In this document: in pieces, positions 24,576-36,500 of the stretch
Layout of the letters: every line of letters begins with the position of its first letter
How positions within the stretch are numbered: position 1 is the stretch's first letter
Assembly: GCA_037013495.1 (NCBI GenBank)
Contig: CM072810.1
Coordinates: 107,208,398 to 107,272,397 of the forward strand
Length of the DNA: 64,000 nucleotides
Reading direction: 5' to 3'
DNA from: Hippophae tibetana
Taxonomy: Eukaryota; Streptophyta; Magnoliopsida; Rosales; Elaeagnaceae
Notes under the pieces: model-generated
The model's input: the letters and a program-made list of their open reading frames with translations, nothing else
Database searches by the model: none
Told to the model about the DNA's origin: nothing
Made by a program: the position numbers and the translations under genes

Positions 24576-27536
24576 TTATATTGAGGTTTGCGTTTGTTTG
24601 AAGGTGAAAGGCTTGATATCTCTGCTACGCATGTATGTCAAAAACTGTCCTGGAAGCTCTTCCAAAAGAGAGTCAACAACGGAAACCTTTCTACCTATTA
24701 AAATCACAAAACACATTTGTTAGTTTTTCACAAGCAATGGGTACTAATTAAAGATCAAAATAAACCAACCATTTCAATAGTTTTATTACTCCCAATCAAA
24801 AAGGCTGGTAGATATTAGATGGATGTCTTTGCATACTTACTATTCACATCTCGCATTGGAACAAATTGTACTATGTCTCTTGTAGCCACACGACCTGTAG
24901 AACTTTCTAGTCGATGCCCATTATCCGCATCGAGAATCTACGACAAACAAGGTATCAAGGAACGTCATCACGAATGAATCAAACTCTAATTTAGATATAT
25001 AGTCTCATGAACTCAAGCATTAGAATGATCATGTAAGGAATGTTATAAGGCAGACATACCTCCATTTGTGTAAAATCTGCGCCACCTACTCCGACGATTA
25101 GAATGGAAAGGGGAAGATCAGATGCTCTTACTAGGGCATCTTTTGTTTCTTGAAGGTCCGTTAGCACTCCATCCTGCATGTTAAAAAGACCATTCTATAA
25201 ACAGATCATACGCAAAATTCTATAAGGTAATGACGCGTCATATACTACCTATACAACTATACCGTAATAATGAGGAAGACATAGTATTTGGTGTTGTTAT
25301 GCGAGAGAGACTGCCCAGCAATTTGTGCAGCCTTGTTAATAACTGGACCAAATACAGTGGGTCCAGCAAGAGATGTGCTATGTAGAGCAGTCGCATAAGC
25401 AGTCATGATACCTTCAACTCCTCCAACCTATTCAATTAAGAAAATGAATTCTATGTCAAATGAATAATAATTGAGAGGGCAAACGTTTTATTTGTCACCT
25501 AAACTTTTGAATTATTTTATAATTTACTACTGTTACCCTTTTTTGTTTTAATTTACTGCTTTATGCTTACTATTCATTTCAAATTTTAATCTTTTTGGGG
25601 GTAAATTGAACCAAATGAAAAACATAACTGCTCAATCTATATTAAAAACAAAGTAGCAAACTGTAAAAGTAAAAGTCGATGGAAGTGAGAATGAGAAAAG
25701 GTAGAAAATTGCAAAATGATAGGACCTGTATAAAGTTTCCAACATAATACTACAATTAGGTCCCATTTTCAAATGGATCAAAGTACTCGTTATGGTGTTT
25801 GGAAATCTTTAATCCTTACTTTTAAGAGTATTTTTGACTGCATGCTCCATTAAATCATTCAAAACCACTTCTAACAATTTCATAACAAGCAACTAAATGT
25901 TTATATTGAAATCACTTTTAACTAAACCATAAACACATCCAAACAGACCTTTAATGTGTTTGATAATACAATTAATAGAGCTTCTTATTGTCTATCTTGT
26001 ATCATTAGAAGTTATCGAAGTGTCGAGACAACAGTTATAAAGAGAAGATGCACAATCACAAAAAGCTACATAACAAGAGACGAAGCACAGCAAGTAAAAA
26101 GAACGCATTTTGCCATTCATTTACCTCAAAGTCACATGACAATCCATTCAAGCCAAAGCAGTGAGATACAGTGCCATCTGCTACTCTTCCTCCAAAGCCC
26201 CAAGCAGGAAAGCGTCTGTCAGAATCATAGAATTGAATAACTTCACCAACCTCCGATATAGCCTGTAATTAATTTAGTCCATCACTTTTTTCTAAGAAAC
26301 ATCGTAATATATTTATATACAAAAGTAGTTACAAACCTACAACATTAACCAGATTATGATTCTATTGGAGTAACTGCAATCTTATACCTCCTGATAAGAG
26401 TTCAGTCGACCAGATGGGTCAATGTAATGTAAAGATTCAGGGCTCCGCGGATGTCCATTGGAAGCTGAATGAAAGTGATATATTCAAGGTATGCAATAGA
26501 ACTTCAGTCAATACATTCAGTAAACAACAAAAATAACTAAAATCATGAATCGGACAGGTTAACATCACACGCATCCACGTTTGTGTGCACGTTTCAAGGC
26601 ACAAGTAATTTCACTAGATTGGTGCCAGACTCACCTGTAAAATCAATAGCAACCATGAAGTTAAGCTCAAATCCATTAGAAATGTAATCAAGAAAGCTGA
26701 ACTGTTCCTTCTCACAGAAATTCTCCACATAAAGCCGACCTTTCAGCTCCTATTTGATAAGTTGTCATCCAAAGATGAGAATGAATTACAAAATAGATTG
26801 AGAAACTTTTTTTTTTTGGGGCTAACAAATAGCATTAGAAAGCTTTCAAGTTAAGACAAAAAGAAAAAAAAAACCTTTTCAAGACCATGACGAGATGATG
26901 GAAAAACAAAGTTTGCACTAATTTTTTCATTGTGAAGCTTTTCCAAGTCTGCCAATGACTTTTGAAGTTTCCTGAAGAATTTAAATCCATTATTGTCTTT
27001 TTTTCACATATCAAAACAATTAAAAAGAGGGAAATAGTGAAGAAAAAGAAGAAGAATATTAAGAATAGAAAATTAAATACTTGCCCAATAAGTGTGTGTT
27101 GTCCATTGCTATTAAAATCAAAACACTCAATGACCAATGGGTTATCCTGAAATATTGTGATATTGCATAAATTAAAAATAATTCCACAATCATTTTAAAA
27201 ATTACCAAATATTCTACTAACTCTAATTTGATATCTATCACAAAATTACAGAGACCAATGGACTTATAGTACAATGGTATACTCATTGTGGGAACTGTGA
27301 GGTCATGGATTGGAACCCACCAATATCTATATATGTGTGGGTGTGTAAATGTCATTTAAAAAAAATAAAAAATACAGAATCACACACACAAACGTGCCTT
27401 GTTGCCAAGCTGCTGCATGCTTAAACACAGTGGTTTCCAAATTGGATTTAAATTGTTGTCCAACACCTCAGTCTTGCAAATTGGAACAGTTCCTCCAGTT
27501 TCAACGATCCGAGAAATTCTTAAGAAAGGATCCTGA

Positions 27537-27578
<42 letters not shown>

Positions 27579-30500
27579 CAAGATATTTTACAAGCTTAAA
27601 GTGACAGGCAAGGACAGAAGCTAAAGAAAATAAGGCAAGCAAAAATCTCAAAGCTTGAGTTCCTATATACATACACTTTTTGAGAATAGATCTTTGTTGT
27701 CCAAGTGGGTACACCGGAACCCTATCTGGACCACACTCTTAGAAGCAACTGTTTCTTCAGCATGAACAGTGAGCACTCCAAGGTTTCTCAAACGAGCATG
27801 TCCATATTTTTCATGGAGATCTAAGGTCAAACTCTGGCTATGTTTAGTGATAATCTATCATTAAAGATAAAAGAAAATGGTTTTAATTATGACTGCTGTT
27901 TATAAAAAGAAACACAAAATTTTAGCATGAGATCACATAACTAACAAATGGAAGCATACATACACGTTAATTTTAAGCTTTATAATCACTGATGCAATGT
28001 AAGACGTGTATAAAGGTAAAGAGGGATACGTGTGCCGCTAATTATAAATAAATTACATACATAAAATAAAATTATATTTTTAATAAATTTTAAATTTTAA
28101 GCTTTTATTATTCAATATCTAAAAAAAACTTAATAGTTCCAACATATTTTTCTAAAATATATATATATAATATTATTTTTTAATTAAAAACAAGTAATAA
28201 TTAAAAATTAATTAATATTAATTTTTTTTAATATGTATATGATAACAGATATAAATCCTAAATCCGACATTGCGATATTTTATACTGGATTAACCAAAAT
28301 TTGGTTCACATCCACAAAGCACAATAGTAACAATAATATGCACAACGATGTTTTTGCTCATAATACATTTAAGTACAGTTATGAGTCTACAACTAGCACC
28401 CGAAATCCATGTTACCTCAGAAAGAACGCAATTGGATTCCCCGAGAAAATCTTGATCTTTAAAATTCAGCATCTGCAGTAAAGCATAATAGAATTTAAGA
28501 AAACACACTAATAATGTAACATAGAGCCGGTTTGGTAATGTTGTAGCTACTGAAAAAAGCTACTGTAATCTGTAGCTTTATGGTAGAAAGAATCAGCTGC
28601 TATAAAATCAGTTACTTGTTTGGTAAACTAGTTGTTATAAATTGTTGTAGTAATGATTAAGAACTTAAATGGAAATTTCAAGAGTTTTCCTTAAAATTAA
28701 CCAGAATTTTGGTAAAGCGGCTTCTCAAAGAAATTGTGTACAGCCCCTTTTTTAGCAAAAATTAAATCTTCAAAATTCTAACAAGATCAGTTTTGTCGGC
28801 AGTCACAGGAAATCTCAAATCCACTCATAATTTACTAGAGAATCCCTGATTTCAAAACAGTAGTACGTCATATTAAGATCAGTTGGAATATTTGATATTA
28901 TTTAGTTTCCTTATTCGTATAGGAAACTATTGGAATGAAGATTGGTGTTGGATTTGGGGCTATAAATAAAGCCCTCCTTCACCATTTGTAAACATCCCAA
29001 AATTTGTAAATCTTCCTCTCTTTTGGAAGGGTAATTGATTAGCTCAATTTTGCCCAATTAGTTGTAATTTTGGAGTTCATCCAATTGGAGATAGTGGAAG
29101 TGGTCAACGACGCCCGAGGACCTAGGTAACATTTATACCGAACCTCGTTAAATTTCTGGTGTTATTATTTTTCTGCTTTAATATTTCTATTTCAATATCT
29201 GTTTTAGTTTATTTTAGCATTATATTTCCAATAGCATTATTTTGTCGGGTTAGTTTGAGTTCTATTCATTTAAATCATAAGTGAATAGTTACTACTTAGA
29301 ATAGGGAAAATATACCCCATTTTCCCAACAATTGGTATCAGAGCCGAAGGTTTTCTACCTAGGCATTTGTTTGTATTTTGTTTGTTTGCTATTGGAATAT
29401 AGTTGCTAGTTGTTGTAATTTGAAGAAATGGCGGAAGAAAAATTTCTTTCAAACAAAGGCCAGTCATCCACGTCAAGCAGAACTATGGTGATGAATGCAA
29501 GGTTCGAGGTGGAGAAGTTTGATGGAACCGGTCATTTCGGCATGTGGCAAGGCGAAGTTCTAGATGCTCTGTTTCAACAAGGTCTAGACATCGCTATTGA
29601 AAAAGAGAAACCAGATGGAGCAGATGAAGTAGAGTGGAAAAATATCAACCGATTGGCATGTGGTACAATCCGTTCGTGTCTCTCAAGAGAACAAAAGTAC
29701 ACGTTCATGAAGGAGACATCCGCAAGTAAGTTGTGGAAGGCGTTGGAGAACACGTTCATGAAGAAGAGTGGACAGAATCGGCTCTATTTGAAGAAGAAGT
29801 TGTTCCGGTTTGAATACCTTACAGGTACTACAATAAACGACCACATTACTGTTTTTAATCAATTAGTAGCAGATTTGTTAAATATGGATGAAACTTTTAA
29901 AGATGAAGATTTAGCCTTGATGTTGTTAGCCTCCCTTCCTGATGAGTTTGATCATCTTATTACAAGCTTACTCATTGGGAAGGATAAAGTATCTTTTGAG
30001 GAAGTTTGTACTGCTTTGTATAGTTATGAAATTAGAAAAAAAGATAAAAGGGAAAGCAGGAATGAAGCAGTAGAGGCATTAGCTGTAAGAGGACGTCCGC
30101 AAACACAACAGAAAGAAAGGAGAGGTAGATCTCTATCAAAAGGAAGACTTGGTAAAGATGAATGTGCCTTTTGTCATGAGAAAGGCCATTGGAAGAAAAA
30201 TTTTCCGAAACTACAAAAGAAAGGAAAAGCTATGCAATCTGATGCATGTGTAGCTGTAAGCAATTCAAATTCAGATTTTGCATTGGTTGGTTCGTCAACA
30301 GCATCTCATCCTGGTGATTGGATTTTTGATTCAGCATGTACTTTTCATATGTCTCCTAACAAGGAATGGTTCTTTAACTTTGAAGAACTAGACGGAAGAG
30401 TTGTTTTCATGGGTAATGATTATCCATGCAAAGTTTTGGGAATCGGTACAATTCGTTTGAAGAATCAAGATAGCTCAACCAGGGTCTTGACAGATGTTCA

Positions 30501-33500
30501 TTATGTTCCAGATATGAAGAAGAATCTCATTGCTATGGGAGTCTTAGAATCAAAAGGCTTCACTGTGACCATACAAAATTGGGCATTGAAGGTTACTTCT
30601 GGAGCACTTGTGGCGATGAAAGGTGTTCGAAAGAATAACTTGTACTACTACCTTGGTAGTACGGTTATTGGGACAACATCAGCAGCAGTTTCAGAGGAAG
30701 AAAGAGATTTAGAAACTACCAAGTTGTGGCATATGCGTTTGGGACATGCTGGTGAAAAAGCTTTACAGATTCTAGTAAAGCAATGCCTGTTAAAAGGTGC
30801 GAGAACCGACAAGTTGGAATTCTGTGAGCATTGTGTATTGGGGAAGCAGAAAAGAGTAAGCTTTGGCACTGCTCTTCATAATACAAAGGGCATTTTGGAT
30901 TACATCCATACTGATGTATGGGGGCCAACAAGAACTCCATCCATGAGTGGCAAACATTATTATGTCACTTTCGTTGATGACTTCTCCAGAAGAGTTTGGG
31001 TGTATCTCATGAAGAAAAATGATGAAGTGTTGGAGATTTTTCTCAAGTGGAAGAAGATGATCGAGACTCAGACTGGTAAAAAGATCAAGCGTCTGAGGTC
31101 TGATAATGGCACTGAGTACACAAACGATCCATTTATGAAAGTTTGTGAAGAAGAAGGGATAATGTGACACTTCACTATTCGAAAAACACCACAACAAAAC
31201 GGAGTTGCAGAACGTATGAACCGGACTTTGCTGGAGAAGGTTCGGTGTATGTTGTCAAATGCTGGTTTAGGCAAGCAATATTGGGCTGAGGCTGTGACAT
31301 ATGCATGCCATCTCGTCAACCGTCTACCATCGTCTGCTCTTGAAGGCAAAACGCCTATGGAGGTATGGTATGGAAAACCTGCTAGAGATTACGATTTCTT
31401 ACATGTGTTTGGTTCAATTGCATACTACCATGTAATAGAATCAAAGTTGGACCCAAGAGCCAAGAAAGCCATTTTTTTGGGGATCCCTTCTGGTTCTAAG
31501 GGATATCGACTATGGTGCCTTGAAACGAAAAAGATAATCTTTAGCAGAGATGTTACCTTTGATGAATCTACCTTGTTGCAAAAGGTAACTAAGAAGATTG
31601 ATGGCACTTTAGAGCAGGTGGAGCAAACTCCGAAACAGGTGGAGTTTGAAAGCAAAATTGTTAATCCAGTTAGTGAAGATAAGATTGAAACTGATCCTCC
31701 ATTGACAGATGATGAATCAGATGAAGAGGTTTTAACCCAAGAACCTCCACATCAACAAGAAGAAATTGCAGTTGATAGGCCACGACGACAAAATATCAAG
31801 GTACCTGCTCGATACAAGGATTTTGAAGACCTACCTGCTCAGTTTAAAAATACGGTGGCCTGTGCACTTTCAGTTGTGCATGATGATGTTCCTTCCATAT
31901 ATAAAGAAGCAATCAGAAGCCTTGAAGTTGAAAGATGGAAAGAAGCCATGAATGAAGAACTTCTGTCCCTCCAGAAGAATAAAACATGGAAGTTGACACA
32001 ACTACCTAAGGGCAAGAAGACAATTGGATGCAAATGGGTGTATACAAAGAAAGATGGATTTCCTAACAAAGATGGTATTCGCTACAAGGCAAGGTTGGTG
32101 GCTAAGGGCTATGCTCAGAAGGAGGGAATCGATTATAATGAGGTATTTTCTCCAGTTGTAAAACATTCCTCCATTAGAATTTTGTTGGCCTTGGTAGCAC
32201 ATTTCGATTTGGAACTAGTTCAACTTGATGTGAAAATTGCGTTTCTACACGGTGATTTAGGAGAGGAAATCTATATGTCTCAACCAGAAGGGTTTAATGT
32301 TACTGGTAAAGAGAATTGGGTTTGTAAGTTGAACAAACCATTGTATGGATTGAAGCAATCTCCAAGGCAGTGGTACAAACGATTTGATCAGTTTATGTTG
32401 CAACAAAAGTATACCAGAAACAGACATGATCATTGTGTGTATTTTCGCAAGCTACAAAATGAGTCTTTCGTCTATCTCCTATTGTACGTCGATGATATGT
32501 TGATTGCATCGAAGAGCCAAGCAGAAATTGAAAAGTTGAAGGCTCAACTAAGTCAGGAGTTCGAGATGAAAGATTTAGGAGAAGCCAAGAAGATTCTCGG
32601 TATGGAGATAAGCAGAGACAGGAAGAAGGGGAAGCTTAGTTTGACCCAGAGTCAATATTTGAAGCGGATACTACAACGTTTTGGTATGAATGAACAGACA
32701 AAACCTGTAAGTACTCTGCTAGTTCCTCAATTCAAGCTTAGTGCTCAATTATCTCCTAAGAATGATGCAGAACGAGAATATATGGCAATGGTACCATATG
32801 CAAATGCAGTTGGTAGCTTGATGTATGCAATGGTGTGTACAAGACCTGACATTTCACATGCGGTTGGTGCTGTAAGCAGGTACATGCATGATCCTGGTAA
32901 AGGACATTGGTTGGCTGTGAAATGGATTCTACGGTATATTATAAATACTGTAGATGTTGGTTTAGTATTTCAGCAGGATAATACCATTGGTCAATGTGCA
33001 GTCGGATATTATGATTCTGACTATGCAGGAGATTTAGATAAGCGTCGATCAACTACTGGTTATGTGTTTACTCTTGCTAGAGCACCAGTCAGTTGGAAGT
33101 CTACCTTGCAGTCCACAGTTGCTTTGTCTACTACAGAGGCAGAGTATATGGCAGTTACAGAGGTCGTGAAGGAAGCTATTTGGTTACAAGGTTTGCTTGA
33201 AGACTTGGGAGTTGGTCAAAAACATATTAAGGTGTTTTGTGATAGTCAGAGTGTTATTCATTTAGCAAAGAACCAAGTCTACCATGCACGTACAAAGCAC
33301 ATTGACGTTCGTTATCATTTCGTGCGAGAGATTATTGAAGAAGGTGGAGTACTAGTTCAGAAGATTAGTACGACAGAGAATCCCGCAGATATGATGACCA
33401 AGGTGGTAACAACAATCAAGTTCAAACATTGTCTGGACTTGATTAACATCCTACAAATCTGAATTGACATTGGCGTCGTTGATCTAGTAATTGAAGAAAT

Positions 33501-36500
33501 CATTTTAAACCACTAAGTCGCTAAGGTGGAGATTTGTTATATATTGCTCCTTAGTGAGCAAATTAGAAAAGTCCCACATTGGTTAGGAATAAAGATGGGT
33601 GTTGGATTTGGGGCTATAAATAAAGCCCTCCTTCACCATTTGTAAACATCCCAAAATTTGTAAATCTTCCTCTCTTTTGGAAGGGTAATTGATTAGCTCA
33701 ATTTTGCCCAATTAGTTGTAATTTTGGAGTTCATCCAATTGGAGATAGTGGAAGTGGTCAACGACGCCCGAGGACCTAGGTAACATTTATACCGAACCTC
33801 GTTAAATTTCTGGTGTTATTATTTTTCTGCTTTAATATTTCTATTTCAATATCTGTTTTAGTTTATTTTAGCATTATATTTCCAATAGCATTATTTTGTC
33901 GGGTTAGTTTGAGTTCTATTCATTTAAATCATAAGTGAATAGTTACTACTTAGAATATGGAAAATATATCCCATTTTCCCAACAATTATGAATAGATATT
34001 AGAAAATTGTTATTATATTTTCTTATTAATTTAATAGCCTTATTTAAATTTCTATTAAAATTAAGGTTTTAATCTCTCAACATTATTATGAATTAGAATA
34101 TGACTTTCTTTATTTTTTTCGTTCTCCTCTTTGTACTTTAATTATCTAAATTACTTCCCTTTTGTATTTTTACTTGGTATAATTTTGGAACACTTTTTTT
34201 CTCTAATTTTTAAACCCTAAGATTGGTTTTTATTCTACTCTCTCCACTTGATTGGGGGGTTGGAATTTGCAAGTTTATGCCTGAACCCAACCTAAGTCAT
34301 CACTTGTGCCTCCATTAGCCACCAATAGAACATCATCGGTGCTAGTTTTTGTCGAGTCATTGTTTATGCACGACGAGATCTACCAGCCACCAACCAAGGT
34401 TACAATTTTTTTTCCACTTCCAAACTTTGTTCTACCTTGCCGGTGGGACACTACCTTATGCTTCGCCAACAATTACTAGCCAATACCAAGCTGACAAATT
34501 CTTAGATTACACTGTTGTCAAAGACACAACCATCACATCCTCTGTTACTTTTTATGTCTAAGGGATTTTTCTATGTTACTCTAAACTTACAAACTTTCTA
34601 CTATATGTAGCATACAACTTTAATCAAAGTTAACAAAGCGGTGTATTCCATTATTATCAGTTATTTTTGATTGGTTAGTAAGACTTTTATAAACAGCTTT
34701 GAGATTCAACTAGAAAAATGTTTATTTTTGTATTCTTTGTAACTTTTCAAATTAAACTCATCTACATTTTGTTTTGTTTGAAGTAAAAATATTATATATT
34801 ATTATTTAGTTTCTTTATTAGTATTAGTATTGGAAACTGTTAAGTCCCACATTGGCTAAGAGTGAGGCATCAGTACTGCTTATAAGTCGGGGCAATCCTC
34901 TAACTCACAAGCTAGCTTTTGGGTTAAGAGTTAGGCCTGGGTTTCTAAGTTGGTATCAGAACTAGGCTCTTGGCTTTTTCGTACTCCCATCGGCCCTCGT
35001 GTCGTAAATCCGGACTCTAGCTGATGTAGAGGGGGGATGTTAAGTCTCACATTGGCTTTTGAGTTAAGAGTTAGGCCTGGGTTTCTAAGTTGGTATCAGA
35101 GCTAGGCTCTTGGCTTCTTCGTACTCCCATCGGCCCTCGTGCCGTAAATCCGGATTCTAGCCGATGTGGAGGGGGGATGTTAAGTCCCATATTGGCTAAG
35201 AGTAAGGCAGTAGTGCTGTTTATAAGTCTGGGCAACCCTCTAACTCACAAGCTAGCTTTTGGGTTAAGAGTTAGGCCTGAGTTTTTAAGTAAAACTATTA
35301 GGATTATATATTAGATAATTATTTTATGTTTTTTTATTAATTTAATAGTCTTATATATAGTCATATTAAGATTAAGATTTTAGTATTATTACTCCTATAA
35401 ATATATATGTAATCTCTCAACATCATTATGAATTGGAATAAGATTTTTTTTTTTTAATTCTCATCTCTACGTACTTTACTTATCTAAATTGCTTCTACTT
35501 TATCTTTCAACTAGATCATTTTGCTTAGTCAACAAAAAGGAGATATATCTATAAGTTGCTATACTGAAATAAGAAAGGGGTGTGTTAAACATTGAAATTA
35601 TTCCTCAATTGAAAAGTAATTATTTTCTAAGACTATGTTGTTGGAAAATAGTGTTTAAAGACTATAGGAACCAAACAACAAGTAGTGTATAGCATGACTA
35701 ACTACAAAATAATTGTTAATGTTAAAAGAACAATATTTGATACTAGATGTCGAGAAACTTATCATTGATTGACTTGCCCCACAACCAAAGAGATTTTCAA
35801 ATAAAGAAAAGACATCTCTTACTCAATCCTTGACTGTAGTATGAAGAAATTCATAGCCTAACTCCCTCCAAAAGAGCTCTTAAAGAGGAAGGGTTGTCAT
35901 AAACTTATAAGTGTAACAGAAACTCAATACTCAATCGATATGGGACTTCAACACTCCCTCTCACATCGATTTCTGACCAAGGATATGGAACACCTCCTCC
36001 TCACACTGGCGCAGGGTCCATCCCTTACAACCGGTCGGGTACCGACCGAGTCACCTGGCTCTGATACCATGAAAAAATCCATAATCTAACTCCCTCCAAA
36101 AGAGCTCTTAAAGAGGAAGAATTGTCATAGACTTATAAGTACAGCAGAAACACAATGCTCAATCGATGTGGGACTTCAACACAGTAGTCAATCAAAATTC
36201 AAGCAATAAGGGCCTGTTTTGCCATGACTTAAAAATTGTTTTCCATACTAAAACAAAAAGTTACTTTTAAAAACAAAATAGATGCCGGGCCCATTTTTTG
36301 AAATTATTATTTTAGAAAACAATATGCTTTAGAAAACAAAAAAAATTAAAAATAGCTTATATGTTTTCATTATTTCGGAGAAAAATTGAAAACATGGAGA
36401 CAATGTATAACTGAAGCATAACTTAAGTGTAATTTTTTTTTATGATGCTTTGTTCAAGTTGTTTTGATATATGCTAGTCTCTGCTCTCAGCAAATTTTTT

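Larger units (their letters stand above)
28932..33984 (+). mobile_element. Nearly intact Ty1/copia element in copine intron 4
   Basis: LTRs 28932-29330 (lacking about 51 bp at its left end) and 33535-33984 (450 bp, TGTTATAT...CCAACA). The shared 399 bp differ at only about 4 positions by hand count, so insertion is recent. The primer binding site TGGTATCAGAGCC starts at 29333. Purine tract AAGGTGGAGATT (33523-33534). One long gag-pol frame with a single stop. No 5-bp target duplication is visible, fitting loss of the true 5' end. The element sits in an older repeat (X) and is antisense to the copine gene. The 5.1-6.2 kb remnant is a relative. Confidence 0.92.

Noticed and set aside
28510-28880. 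GAGCCGGTTTGGTAATG... at 28526 as a MITE end
   Set aside because: It resembles a MITE terminus, but no inverted partner or target duplication was found.
29428-33462. Treating the two long copia ORFs as two host genes
   Set aside because: They are in the same frame, separated by one stop codon, flanked by LTRs, and together carry the full gag-pol domain order.
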